Source: Paraburkholderia sabiae
Lineage (GTDB): Bacteria > Pseudomonadota > Gammaproteobacteria > Burkholderiales > Burkholderiaceae
NCBI RefSeq assembly: GCF_030412785.1
Contig: NZ_CP125296.1
Coordinates: 1,426,001 to 1,490,000 of the forward strand
Reading direction: 5' to 3'
Length of the DNA: 64,000 nucleotides
Shown: positions 1-8,831 of the stretch, one piece after another
Layout of the letters: each line of letters opens with the position of its first letter
Numbering within the stretch: the first letter of the stretch is position 1
Position numbers and translations under genes: made by a program
The notes under the pieces: generated by a model
Told to the model about the DNA's origin: nothing
The model's input: only the letters and a program-made list of their open reading frames with translations
The model's database searches: none

Positions 1-90
1 GGCGGTGCCGGTCGCGCACCCCGCTAGCCGCGCGACATCGCTCAGTTTGATGTTTTTGTTAGTGCTGGACTTATCCAATCGAGTGGCCAT
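1..90 (-). CDS. LacI-family regulator, N-terminal fragment (cut by window edge)
   Basis: Only the first 30 codons lie in the window, reading leftwards from an ATG at 90. The translation begins MATRLDKSST and runs into LSDVARLAGCATGTA, which is the start of a LacI/GalR helix-turn-helix (pattern DVA-x-LAG-x-S-x-x-T-VS). The rest of the gene lies outside the window, so ligand and length cannot be judged. It is divergent from the TetR gene at 241, and the 150-bp gap between them carries two inverted repeats that could serve one or both regulators. No strong Shine-Dalgarno precedes this ATG, so the exact start is uncertain. Confidence 0.7.
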   Translation of the reverse strand, partial: MATRLDKSSTNKNIKLSDVARLAGCATGTA

Positions 91-166
91 TTCGTGAGGT
101 GCGAACGCTCGCGAGCCTTCTTCTCGTCGCGAGTCCAATGCATATTAGCAACAACCACTGGCACAT

Positions 167-186
167 GTCTGCAATCGGTTGCAGAC
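167..186. promoter_or_regulatory. Inverted repeat in the LacI/TetR divergent promoter
   Basis: GTCTGCAA and TTGCAGAC are perfect 8-bp arms separated by TCGG. It lies about midway between the divergent starts at 90 and 241. A regulator operator is the natural reading; which regulator binds is unknown. Confidence 0.45.
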
Positions 187-206
187 GGGGCATCAGCGTG
201 ACATCT

Positions 207-230
207 TGACAAATAAAATAATTATTGTCA
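207..230. promoter_or_regulatory. Candidate TetR operator directly upstream of the tetR-like start
   Basis: TGACAA and TTGTCA are perfect inverted half sites around an AT-only 12-bp core, ending 10 bp before the ATG at 241. Position and symmetry suit autoregulation by the TetR-family protein. Binding is inferred. Confidence 0.4.
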
Positions 231-240
231 CGATGTGCAT

Positions 241-807
241 ATGGCTACGAAAATTTCAGATGAGGCAGCAGCAGCAAGAAGGGAGGGAATCTTGCTGGCT
301 GCGCGGTGGTGTTTTCTCAACTTTGGATTCAGCAAGACTTCGCTCGATGACATCGCGAAGCGTGCATCCATTTCGCGTACGTTGCTGTACAAGACATTCC
401 GGGACAAGGACGATATCTTTGCGGCCGTATTCGTGCACTGGCTCGTGGCGCGTCAGCCAGCGGCGATCGCGGCCTCACGAGAGTCAGGAACGCCGTTTCA
501 GCGCTTGTTCGAGGTATGCCGCCTGTTGGTGATTGAACCGTGGACCGATATGGTTGGCGCGGCGATGGGCGACGACTTCTTCGATGCATGTGAACGTGTG
601 GATCCTGAAACCACCGCGACACATCATCGGATAGCACATCAATGCGTGGCGGAAGTTCTTTCAGATGAACCGGCCGCTGAGGTCTTCCTGCTTGCACTCG
701 ATGGGTTGCTGGCCGACCGGCCGGGAGCAGAACTCTTGTCGCAACGAGTTCAAATCCTGTGTAATCGGTTCGTTCAGCCGACCCCGGATCAGAAGGAGGG
801 CAGCTAA
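241..807 (+). CDS. TetR/AcrR-family transcriptional regulator
   Basis: A 188-residue protein of typical TetR length. Residues about 10-60 form the N-terminal DNA-binding domain: AARREGILLAARWCFLNFGF, then KTSLDDIAKRASISRTLLYK and TFRDKDDIFAAVF, the usual helix-turn-helix with its following YxxF/K-x-DI element. The C-terminal ligand pocket is not diagnostic. The ATG at 241 is preferred over an in-frame GTG at 235, although neither has a clear Shine-Dalgarno. An NAD(P)-binding protein and an SDR follow on the same strand with gaps of 47 and 61 bp, so it probably represses this short redox operon and itself, through the inverted repeat at 207-230. The inducer is unknown. Confidence 0.85.
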   Translation: MATKISDEAAAARREGILLAARWCFLNFGFSKTSLDDIAKRASISRTLLYKTFRDKDDIFAAVFVHWLVARQPAAIAASRESGTPFQRLFEVCRLLVIEPWTDMVGAAMGDDFFDACERVDPETTATHHRIAHQCVAEVLSDEPAAEVFLLALDGLLADRPGAELLSQRVQILCNRFVQPTPDQKEGS

Positions 808-854
808 ATGCCAATGCTTGCGCCTTGCAATACTCCAACGAGGAGTACCTGCGT

Positions 855-1541
855 ATGAAGCTCATCCTATTTGGTGCCACAGGCATGGTGGGCGCCAGCG
901 CGCTTCGCGAAGCGCTCGCGGAGGCACGCGTTGGGAGCGTGCTTTGTATTGGACGACACTCCTGCGGCGTGCAGCATCCCAAGCTTAGAGAGTTGCTTCT
1001 CGCGGATCTGTTCAGCTTCGCAGAAATAGAACAGCAACTTGTCGGCTACGACACGTGCATCTGGGCAATCGGCCTCAGTTCGGTCGGACTGAACGAGGCG
1101 ACGTACGCACGCGTTACCGAGGAACTAACGCTGGTATGGGCGCGCGCGCTTCTGCGCCTCAATCCTGATATGTCATTCTGCTATTGCTCTGCCGGAGGGG
1201 CGGATGGTCCGGGAATGTGGGCGAGGGTGCGGCAGCGACTCGAGAGCGCTCTGCAATTGATGCCATTCAGATTCGTCGGGGCGGTCCGTCCAGGTTTCAT
1301 CCGTCCCGGCCCCGGCATTCGGAGCCGTACGCGCGCTTACCAGGTTGTAGCCATGCTGCTCATGCCGACATATCCACTGTTTCCGCTTCTGGTGCGTCAC
1401 TTCCCCTTCCTGTTCACGACGTCGGAGATATTGGGTCGCGCGATGTTGCGTGTCGTCGAGGGAAAGGCGAAGCAGTTCGTGCTTGAGTCTGCCGATATTA
1501 ATCGGCTCGGCAATTCGATCCAGGCGACCCACATTCTTTAA
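855..1541 (+). CDS. NAD(P)-binding Rossmann protein (NmrA/atypical SDR-like)
   Basis: A 228-residue protein that starts directly with a dinucleotide fold: MKLILFGATGMVGASAL, a GxxGxxG motif after beta-1. Further elements fit small atypical SDR / NAD(P)H-binding proteins of the YbjT/oxidoreductase type: YDTCIWAIG near residue 75, then VTEELTLVWARALL, FCYCSAGGADG, and a PGFIRPGPG segment in the second half. It has no classical YxxxK site, so reductase activity should not be assumed. The start at 855 is chosen because the fold begins there; an in-frame start 30 bp upstream only adds unrelated residues. It sits between the TetR gene and an SDR on the same strand. The substrate is unknown. Confidence 0.75.
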   Translation: MKLILFGATGMVGASALREALAEARVGSVLCIGRHSCGVQHPKLRELLLADLFSFAEIEQQLVGYDTCIWAIGLSSVGLNEATYARVTEELTLVWARALLRLNPDMSFCYCSAGGADGPGMWARVRQRLESALQLMPFRFVGAVRPGFIRPGPGIRSRTRAYQVVAMLLMPTYPLFPLLVRHFPFLFTTSEILGRAMLRVVEGKAKQFVLESADINRLGNSIQATHIL

Positions 1542-1602
1542 ATGCGTTGCGTCGCAAGCTGGTTTCCAGCAATGGTCAACGTATCATACAGAGGACTACA
1601 AA

Positions 1603-2475
1603 ATGAAACCGGATATTTCAGAGAAAGTTTTCCTTCTCACAGGCGGAACAGAGGGTATCGGAAAGGCGGCGGCGACGGAGTTCGCGAGCAGGGGCGCTGA
1701 CCTGACGATCGTTGCCCGCAACGAGGCGAAGGCAGAGCGTGTTGTATCCGAACTAAGGAAAAAGACCGGTAATGAGCGGGTCAGCTATCTTCTTTGCGAC
1801 CTGTCCCGCATGGCAGATGTGAAGCGAGTCGCAGACGACTTCCGGCTTCGTCATAATCGACTTGACGTGCTGGTGAACAATGCAGGCGCAACTCTAAGAG
1901 AACCTATGCTTGGTCCAGACGGGATCGAATTGACGTTCGCCCTGAACTACCTATCGCACTTCCTGCTGACATCGTCCCTGCTTGACCTTATCCGCGGAAC
2001 GAAGAATGCTCGCGTGATATCCACGTCGAGTGCGATGCAGGCGCGCGGCGCACTTGATCTCAGAACAACACCGACGTCCCTGGCCCCGACTGGTTGGCGC
2101 GCGTACGCTACGGCAAAGCTTGCGATGATCCTGTTCACAACAGAACTGCAACGCCGTTTGGCTGGGTCGACGGCGACCGCTAACTGCTTCGAGCCGGGCA
2201 TGGTGCGTACGCAATTTGGCGGATTCGGTACGGATTTGGGATTTCTTCTAAATCTTGTTTACCTAATGGCCCGACCGTTCGCGAAGACCCCTGAGCAGGG
2301 GGCCGATTCCCTGATCTGGCTCGCAACGTCTCCGGAAGCACGTGAACTGATGGGACAATACGTCTCTCAACGCCGACCGACAGTTCCCGCCCAGCAGGCC
2401 CGAGATCCCGACCTCGCTGCACAGCTCTGGGTGACGAGTGAATCTCTCTGCGTAAAGGCGTTGTCATCGACCTGA
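1603..2475 (+). CDS. Short-chain dehydrogenase/reductase (retinol dehydrogenase-like)
   Basis: A 290-residue classical SDR. The N-terminus has the cofactor motif TGGTEGIG (residues about 12-19), then DLSR for the adenine ring, NNAG near residue 91, the catalytic serine in VISTSSAMQ, and YATAK (Y-x3-K) near residue 168. This layout, followed by EPGMVRT, is typical of NADP-dependent SDRs of the WWOX/retinol-dehydrogenase-like subgroup. Start at ATG 1603, just after GAGGACTACAAA, which offers an acceptable ribosome site; the open frame upstream overlaps the preceding gene and is not conserved-looking. Third gene of the TetR cluster. The substrate cannot be inferred. Confidence 0.85.
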   Translation: MKPDISEKVFLLTGGTEGIGKAAATEFASRGADLTIVARNEAKAERVVSELRKKTGNERVSYLLCDLSRMADVKRVADDFRLRHNRLDVLVNNAGATLREPMLGPDGIELTFALNYLSHFLLTSSLLDLIRGTKNARVISTSSAMQARGALDLRTTPTSLAPTGWRAYATAKLAMILFTTELQRRLAGSTATANCFEPGMVRTQFGGFGTDLGFLLNLVYLMARPFAKTPEQGADSLIWLATSPEARELMGQYVSQRRPTVPAQQARDPDLAAQLWVTSESLCVKALSST

Positions 2476-2476
2476 T

Positions 2477-2755
2477 GTGAACCTCTTCGAGTCTTCCCGT
2501 CGGGTGGCGGAAGCATCGCCGGAGGTTCCTAACCGATCAGAGGGCCAGTCGTCCGCCACCTTGGGGTTTGTCCTCGCAGAATTGGACTGGCTTCGTCCAG
2601 CGCAACCCCAGCGCCTTCCGAAAACGGCTCAGGTCTACGAGTTGCTGCGCCATGCGATTGTGTCCTGCCGGCTGCCGCCGGGGGAGGTCCTGAACGGAAG
2701 GAACTGTCACGTCAACTCGATATCTCCCGAACTCCGATTCGGGAGATATCTTACA
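2477..2755 (+). pseudogene. Frameshifted and truncated GntR-family regulator
   Basis: In one frame about 70 codons end in PKTAQVYELLRHAIVSCRLP and PGEVL, which is the start of a FadR/GntR winged helix. The recognition-helix half, ERKELSRQLDISRTPIRE, follows without a gap but in another frame from about 2692, so a single-base change near 2690 breaks the gene. After RE the similarity stops and the sequence runs into stops. This is a remnant with no ligand-binding domain. The perfect palindrome at 2719-2750 lies inside the ISRTPIRE codons. Confidence 0.7.
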
Positions 2756-3575
2756 GCTTCCCTAACGCCGTCCGCCATTCGTCGGAACCACCCAGAGCCC
2801 ACGGCGCGACATCAGCACCGACGCGTTCGTCGCGGATGTCTGAAGCGTTGAGTGTGGCGCCATTGCGGATCCGTGGTTGATGCCCTTCGCGAACGTCTCC
2901 CATGTACGGCGCTGCGGGCGGTTTATGATCGGCATGGCCTGGCTGTGCCGGCCAGCTCGATCGAGTCCAATTCGAGCAGCCTGAGCCTCGATTTTCTCCC
3001 GTCCATTTCGTTGCTGTCATCGGTACCGGCAACGTACGTGAAACATCCCCAGTATCGCAGTGATATCACGACGCTCTCGTCGTCCGTCGAGGGTTACCCG
3101 ACGAGACCCGGTTGTGCTGTAAGGCAAATAAAGGCAATCCCTCGTTCCCGGTTGTCCCGGACGGACCCCGTCGGTCAGTGCGAAGCGGATGTTTTGATTC
3201 AGGTTGCCTTCGCGCGGGTTTCCATACGGCAGCGACGATTGGAAGCGCGGCCCGGCGCCGTCAGTCCTCGGAGCCTTTGCTGGCGCGGCGTTGCGCGACA
3301 TTAACGTAATTCCCTCGGAAATCCACACCATCATTTGGGGGGTCTTTTTTTGACTTGAACCGTTTGAAAATAACGCCGACGCTATTTCAAAGCGATTTCC
3401 GTTAAGTTTTCACAACGATTTCTGTTAATGCACTATGATTATCGGGCAAGCTTTATCCGGGAGGTCGCACGCTAAATTTTACATAAGATAAATTATCAAC
3501 ATTCTGGATGTAGCGGCAATATGAGAATGTCGGGTTCTAGCTCATTAGAAATGTCTGGTTTCCTGCTCCGGGGCT
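2756..3575. other. Gene-free decayed region
   Basis: No frame here has a recognisable product. GC-rich stretches to about 3330 look like eroded coding sequence: a short frame near 3005 reads FVAVIGTGN and then stops, as a broken Rossmann protein would. From about 3340 to 3540 the DNA is AT-rich, with two copies of CGATTTC(C/T)GTTAA about 24 bp apart near 3400 and 3418. I see no intact gene. Together with the GntR remnant before it and the transposase remnant after it, this reads as a scar of past insertion and deletion. Confidence 0.5.
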
Positions 3576-3866
3576 AGTTCGGCCAAGGGACGCGTGGAGC
3601 GCGCGCACCTGACGCTGCAGGATCGCCTCGTCAAGGAACTGCGCCTGAAGGGCATCAGCACGATCGCGCAGGCCAACGCGTATGCGCTCGCCTTCATCGA
3701 GGCCTACAACGCACGCTTCGCGAAGCCGCCGCGGAGCGCGTTCGATGCGCACCGGCCGCTGCGTGACATCGGGTTGCTACAACATGCGACGCACGCGATG
3801 TGGGCCGAGGTGATGGAGTCGATCGAGGCAGGACAACTAGCAGTCGAGGTTGTGGCAGCCGATTGG
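3576..3866 (+). pseudogene. ISNCY-type transposase fragment (integrase core C-terminal part)
   Basis: The frame starts abruptly in SSAKGRVERAHLTLQDRLVK and continues ELRLKGISTIAQANAYA, FIEAYNARFAKPPR, FDAHRPLRD. This is the KGRVERxH...LQDRLVKELR segment around the last catalytic acidic residue in DDE transposases of the ISNCY group common in Burkholderiaceae. Everything N-terminal is missing, and after HRPLRD the expected C-terminus is replaced by unrelated residues, so both ends are truncated. No terminal inverted repeats are visible. It cannot encode an active transposase. Confidence 0.7.
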
Positions 3867-3981
3867 CCCGTCGGTCGGACTGCCGAAAGACAAACAGGAC
3901 TGTATCGAGGGCGCGTTGGATCGTCTGCCCGTCGCTCGTCGATCGATCTCGTCATCCGCAGACGGCAGCGCCGGGCGCGTG

Positions 3982-4011
3982 AAAAAAACAAATGGCCTCG
4001 ACAGGCCATTT
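3982..4011 (-). terminator. Rho-independent terminator of cspA
   Basis: On the minus strand AAATGGCCT and AGGCCATTT form a perfect 9-bp stem around GTCG, followed by G and seven T. It lies 26 bp beyond the cspA stop codon, in the right orientation for that gene. Confidence 0.9.
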
Positions 4012-4036
4012 GGTTCACCTACCACGACTGAACAGT

Positions 4037-4240
4037 TTATTGCGGCTGGATGTTGGCAGCCTGCTTGCCCTTCGGGCCCTGCTTCACTTCAAACGTCACC
4101 TTCTGGTTTTCCTGGAGCGATTTGAAGCCGCTCGACTGGATTTCCGAGAAATGCGCGAACAGATCTTCGCCGCCGCCGTCCGGCGTGATAAAACCAAAAC
4201 CCTTTGCGTCATTGAACCACTTCACTGTACCCGTTGCCAT
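4037..4240 (-). CDS. cspA: Cold-shock-domain RNA chaperone, CspA family
   Basis: A 67-residue single cold-shock domain. RNP1 is KGFGFITP and RNP2 is DLFAHFSEI; the protein begins [17 protein letters not shown] and ends [13 protein letters not shown], the standard small CspA/CspD-type layout. It is a cytosolic single-strand nucleic acid binding protein that melts RNA structure. The ATG at 4240 is preferred to one at 4246, because AGGAA lies 9 bp before it and would be too close to the upstream ATG. A perfect intrinsic terminator follows. The leader upstream is long and gene-free, as is usual for csp genes, so cold or growth-phase control through the 5' UTR is plausible but not shown. Which csp paralogue this is cannot be told. 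Confidence 0.95.
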   Translation of the reverse strand: MATGTVKWFNDAKGFGFITPDGGGEDLFAHFSEIQSSGFKSLQENQKVTFEVKQGPKGKQAANIQPQ

Positions 4241-4713
4241 TTGCAAAATTTCCTGAATTGATGTGTGACGCGTGCGGCGCCATGCCGGACACGCGTTTCT
4301 CTTTTATCACGAGCTCGGCTTCGCTCACAATAAGCAATTGCGCGAAGGGGTTTTACATCTGTCCGTCACACTCCGTCGTTGTGGGGAAGCTGTTTGGCCA
4401 CCCTCATCGTCGTTAATTTGTTGCAACGATCCGTTTCTCCGAACCTCTCTGATCGCAAGATCCTCGCCGATCTTTTCGTCTGAACGGCCTCCGGTTCGGG
4501 AATAGCGGTCGAGGAGACGTCGGATTGTCAGTGCAATACCTGCGGGTTATGCTGCGCGCATGTTTCGCGGATAACCCTGCTGCGGCACGAGTGGATTGCA
4601 CCTTGTCGCCTGCTCCTCCGTTCAGCCCATTTCGGGCCCCCGCGTCCCGGGCCGGACTGTCGGCGTCCCGGCGTCACAACCCGAATTGTCAACCGCTTGC
4701 TGCGAACGTTGGA
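4241..4713. other. Gene-free divergent region between cspA and the binding-protein gene
   Basis: This 473-bp stretch must hold the minus-strand cspA promoter and leader and the plus-strand promoter for the gene at 4714. An open frame extends upstream of 4714 on the plus strand, but its residues do not resemble a secretion signal or any fold. No clear operator or RNA gene was seen. Confidence 0.4.
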
Positions 4714-5832
4714 ATGAACCGAAGACAGATGTTGGCTGGCTGCGTGAGCGCCGGTGCGTGTCTCGCCACAGCGTGGACCGCGCGTGCGACGGTCGCCAGC
4801 GTGAGCACGCCGCGGATTGTGTTTCTCAATCCGGGTGAGGAGGTCGAGCGCGGCACGGGCCAGCACTGGCAACTCGTGTCCCGGTTCATGGCGGCGACGG
4901 CCGCGCGTTTTGGCATGCAGCTCGAGGTGCTGTATGCCGAGCGCGACCACCTGCTCATGCTGCGCCAGGCGGAGGCAGTGGCAGCCCGAAACGATCCTCC
5001 CGACTATGTCGTGATCGTCAACGAGAAGATGGCCGCGCAGCAGATGCTGCATGCACTTGCGCACTCGCCGGCGAAAGTTCTACTGATTCACAACGACCTC
5101 ACCGACGCGCAGCGCGCCGAAACCGGCAACGAGCGCGGAACCATCAAAAACTGGATAGGCACGGTTACGGCCGACGCGTTCCAGGGTAGCTTCAGATTGA
5201 TGGACTACCTGTGCCGTCAGATCGGGGACCGCCCTGCCCGCGTGATTGGCATCACCGGCGATCCTATCACCCCCGTCTCGAAAGCCCGTGCGCAGGGCGT
5301 GGCGGCTGCGCTCTCACGTAAGCCGGAGGATCGCGTCGAACAGCTCGTATATGGCGACTGGAGCTTCGCCGACGGCCGGGATAAGGCCCGCGTATTGCTG
5401 GCGCGCTACCCGAACGCGAACATCGTCTGGGCCGCGAACGATTCCATGACGCTCGGCGCCCTCGCTGCCGTGCGCGAGCATCGCGCGCCCGTCGTCGTCG
5501 GAGGACTCGGGGCGTTGCCGGAAGCGGTTGCAACCGTGATGCGAGGAGACCTTGCAGCCATCGTCGCGGGCGATCAGTTCATCGGTGCCTGCGCGATGGT
5601 CGCACTATACGACTACCATCACGGCGTCGATTTTGCACAACCGGACGGCCCACGTCTGAAGCTCGACTATCTGACGGTGCTCTCCCGCGACAACGCCTCG
5701 CGTTGCTACAAGATCGCTTTCGATCAAGGCACAGCTCCCGATTTCAGCGGCTTTTCGCGCTACCGGCGGCGAGCGGCCCGCTACGACTTCAATCTGCAGG
5801 TGCTGCTCGACCCGGCATCGAAGGCGGCCTGA
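4714..5832 (+). CDS. Periplasmic binding protein (sugar/type 1 fold), coupled to a sensor kinase
   Basis: A 372-residue exported protein. It starts MNRRQMLAGCVSAGACLATA, a signal peptide with an arginine pair (possible Tat substrate), followed by a type 1 periplasmic binding fold. Visible elements are RIVFLNPGEEVERGTG, PDYVVIVNEKMAAQQML, LLIHNDL, RVIGITGDPITPVSKAR and NIVWAANDSMTLGAL, which parallel ribose/galactose-type binding proteins and LacI ligand domains. The ATG at 4714 is chosen because the signal peptide begins there. Its stop overlaps the start of the downstream kinase (TGATG), and no ABC ATPase or permease is nearby. The likely role is therefore ligand sensing for the kinase, not transport. 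The ligand is unknown. Confidence 0.8.
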   Translation: MNRRQMLAGCVSAGACLATAWTARATVASVSTPRIVFLNPGEEVERGTGQHWQLVSRFMAATAARFGMQLEVLYAERDHLLMLRQAEAVAARNDPPDYVVIVNEKMAAQQMLHALAHSPAKVLLIHNDLTDAQRAETGNERGTIKNWIGTVTADAFQGSFRLMDYLCRQIGDRPARVIGITGDPITPVSKARAQGVAAALSRKPEDRVEQLVYGDWSFADGRDKARVLLARYPNANIVWAANDSMTLGALAAVREHRAPVVVGGLGALPEAVATVMRGDLAAIVAGDQFIGACAMVALYDYHHGVDFAQPDGPRLKLDYLTVLSRDNASRCYKIAFDQGTAPDFSGFSRYRRRAARYDFNLQVLLDPASKAA

Positions 5833-7690
5833 TGCGCGGCACCCTACGTCTACCCTGGTGGCTTCGCACGCTGCACGCAAAGCTGATGCTCTCGCTGGTG
5901 CTGCTGATTTCGCTGGTCGCGGGCAGTTCGGCCTTCCTGTTGTTCGAGCGAGCACAGACCCGCCGACTCATGGAAGTCGAAGAGCGGGCGAATCGCATCG
6001 CCGACCTGTTCGGTCAGTCGCTTGCGCAGCCGCTGTGGAATGTCGACCGCGACGCGATCGTACGTCAGCTCAAAGCGCTCGCGCCGAACCCGGAGGTGGT
6101 GCGTTTCACCGTGACGGCGACTCGCTATGGCGTGCTGGCCGACGTCAGCAATGCGCCGCAACCACCACTGCCGGAGACGATCGTACGGGTGCGGCCCATC
6201 GAGTACACGCCGCAAGGCGACGCCCGCGCGAGCAGATCGGCGAAGTGCGTGTCGTCCTGACCAAAGCCCTCACCCAGCGAAACTTTGCGGTCGCGCGTAC
6301 AGCCGTTCTTGCAACGCTCGCGCTGATGCTGGCCGTACTCTATATCGCTACCTTTCTTTTGATCCGTCACCTGGTTCGCGGACCCATCGGGCGTCTGGAG
6401 GACATGGTCGATCGCATGGCCAGCGGCGATCTCGACGCGCGCTGCACGGCCGAGTCGAGCGATGAACTCGGACGTCTCGCCGCTCGCGTCAACGTGATGG
6501 CGGAGCGTCTCGGCGATTCGACGGCATCGCTGAGAGAGAGCGAGCGCAAATATCGCGGCATCATCGAAAATTCGCTGGAGGGCATATTCGTACTCGACCG
6601 ATGCGGCGCATTGCGCGAAGCGAATCCTGCGATGGCGCGGTTGTTGGGATTCGACAGCGTCGACAGCCTGATGGCGGCGCAAGCGGCGCCATCGTCAAGT
6701 CAGGACGCAAAGCGCTTGCCGTTATCCGACGACGAGGTTGCCCGTCTGTTCGCGCTTCTGGAGGCCGAAGGAAAGATAGCCGGGCTTGAAGTCGAGATCA
6801 CGCGAACCGATGGCACGACGGCATGGTGTCTGCTCAACGCACGTGATACTCGCCGGCGTGGTGTGAGTGCGGCGTTGCTGGAGGGACAACTGACGGATGT
6901 GACCGCGCGTAAGCATGCAATGGAAACGCTCACGCAACATCGCGATCAGCTTGAGCAACAGATCCGCGAGCGTGAGCGCACAGAAGCCGAATTGCGCGAC
7001 TCGCGCGAGAAGCTGCGGCAGTTGTCGGCGCACCAGGAGTCGATCCGCGAGGAGGAGCGCAAGCAGATGGCGATGACCATCCACGATGAACTCGGCCAGC
7101 TTCTCACGGCGATCAAGATAGACGTATCGCTGCTCAGGCTGCTGTTGAGTCAGGGGACAGGATGGACCGGCAAGCTCGCCGAGATGGGCGAACTCGTCGA
7201 GCGGACCATCCACATCGTGCGGAACGTCGCGAGTCATTTGCGTCCCGCCGCGCTGAATTTCGGACTGGTATCCGCGCTCGAGTGGCTGATGCAGGACTAT
7301 TCGCGTCACAGCGCGATCACCTGCCAGTTCCGTCTCGAAGGGCGCGAACCGACCCTGAGCGACGACCATGCAACGGCGGTGTTCCGCATCGTCCAGGAGG
7401 CGTTGACCAATGTGAGCCGTCACGCCCAGGCGTCACACGTGGACGTCGTTCTGCACGGCGGCGATGAGGGTTTCGATGTGACGGTGAATGACGACGGCAT
7501 CGGTTTCGACGTAACGCGCGCGATGGAGGGTGGCTCGTACGGTCTGCAGGGAATGCGCGAGCGCGCCCGCATGATCGGTGCGCAACTGCAGGTTACGAGC
7601 GAAAACGATGTCGGATCGACGGTGCGCCTGAGCATCCGCGACATTGCTGAAAAACCGAACCCATTCGTTTGGTCGGATGAGGGAAGGTGA
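5832..7690 (+). pseudogene. NarL-type sensor histidine kinase interrupted by one frameshift
   Basis: The reading frame from ATG 5832 gives a membrane helix (LMLSLVLLISLVAGSSAFLL), a periplasmic segment with NRIADLFGQSLAQPLWNVDR, and then hits TGA at 6258-6260. The continuation, EQIGEVRVVLTKALTQRN with a second membrane helix, is in the next frame from about 6230. It goes on with HAMP (RGPIGRLEDMVDRMASGDLD), PAS (IIENSLEGIFVLDR), a coiled coil, HisKA_3 (MTIHDELGQLLTAIKID) and HATPase (DDGIGFD, GSYGLQGMRERA). One missing base near 6224-6234 explains it, either a real mutation or a sequencing error. The intact form would be an inner-membrane kinase coupled to the upstream binding protein. No response regulator follows. 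Confidence 0.85.
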
Positions 7691-7822
7691 ACATCCAGGC
7701 ACCTGTTGCCCGCCTCTGTCCGTTTTGGAACATGGCTGCGCTCGAGTTCGACCGGCGAGCGGCTCGGTGATTGCGCGCATTTCGTGATTCGCTCGCGGCA
7801 TTTCGAAGCCGCAGCGCAAGAC

Positions 7823-8770
7823 TCAAAGCGCCGCGATCCGCTGCCGGAAACGCTCAGTTCCCGCGACGATCTTGTCCAGCACGGCATCGAGCGCCCAGAA
7901 CCGTTCGCGCACGTCATAGTCGATCACGCGGCAGCGGATCGAATCGAATGTGCCGATGCGCTGATGGTACATCTTCGCGAGCGCCGGATAGCCGAGCGCT
8001 TCGGACACGGCCGCGACGACGAGGAACGTCGACAGTTCGTCGGCCAGCACGGGATCTTCCGCGCTTCGGCTGCGCAGCCATTGATACAGATCGGGGTGGA
8101 AGTTCGTGAACACACCGTTGAAGCCGGCCGAGCCCGCTTTCATCGCGTCCCACGCGATCGCCGCGTTCGCGTTGAGAATTTTCAGCGGCGAGCCTTGCGC
8201 CAGCGCGACGCGTCGCTTCACCGTCGCGAGGTCGCAGCTCACGTCTTTGAGCATCACGAAGCGGCCTGTATCGATACAGGCCTTCAGTTCGTCATCGGTG
8301 AGCAGCCGTCGATACGGCGCCGGACATTCATACAAGCCCAGCGGTATATCCGAAGGCAGTTTCGACAACAGCCGGTTCAGGCTCGCGAGAAACGTCTGCG
8401 AGCCTTCGCGCTTCGGGTCCAGGTGATTCGTCACCAGCACGACACCCTGCGCGCCCGAATCCGCCGCAACACGCAGTTCTTCGGCCTGCGCATCGAGGTC
8501 ATCGCTGATATGGCCGGACGCGACGACGGGCACCCGCCCCGCCACTTTCTCGACGACGAAGCGCGCGAGCGCGCCGCGCTCGGCGAGACTCAGAAACTGC
8601 ATCTCGCTCGACTGCGCGACGGCGAACAGCGCGTCCGAGCCTTTCGCCAGATACCACTCGATCAGCCGTTCGAGACCCGCGTAGTCGATCGTGCCGTCGT
8701 CGTGAAACGGCGTCAGCATCACAGGCACGATGCCCTCGATCGGGCCGTTCATTTTCGTTTTTTCGCTCAT
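7823..8770 (-). CDS. DHDPS / KDG-aldolase family lyase (class I aldolase)
   Basis: A 315-residue TIM-barrel protein of the DapA/NanA superfamily. Residues 10-20 PIEGIVPVMLTPF and the GSDALFAVAQSSE stretch match the pyruvate-binding N-terminal part. Tyr147 (LGLYECP) and Lys175 (FVMLKDVSCD) are the expected catalytic tyrosine and Schiff-base lysine. The family cleaves or condenses pyruvate with aldehydes, or dehydrates sugar acids; this member belongs to the divergent sugar-acid side and not to lysine synthesis, judging by its operon. Start ATG 8770 follows AAGGA. It is the last gene of the kinase-MFS-lyase operon. The substrate is unknown; a 2-keto-3-deoxy sugar acid is a reasonable guess. Confidence 0.85.
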   Translation of the reverse strand: MSEKTKMNGPIEGIVPVMLTPFHDDGTIDYAGLERLIEWYLAKGSDALFAVAQSSEMQFLSLAERGALARFVVEKVAGRVPVVASGHISDDLDAQAEELRVAADSGAQGVVLVTNHLDPKREGSQTFLASLNRLLSKLPSDIPLGLYECPAPYRRLLTDDELKACIDTGRFVMLKDVSCDLATVKRRVALAQGSPLKILNANAAIAWDAMKAGSAGFNGVFTNFHPDLYQWLRSRSAEDPVLADELSTFLVVAAVSEALGYPALAKMYHQRIGTFDSIRCRVIDYDVRERFWALDAVLDKIVAGTERFRQRIAAL

Positions 8771-8831
8771 TGTGTTTGCCTTTTCCTTGAATAGCCGATT
8801 GCACGGCACTAACGCGCTCGCGGGATTGCCC

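Noticed and set aside
2719..2750. Perfect 13-bp inverted repeat that looks like a terminator or operator
   Set aside because: It coincides with codons for DISRTPIRE of the broken GntR helix-turn-helix in its original frame, has no T run, and is better explained by coding.
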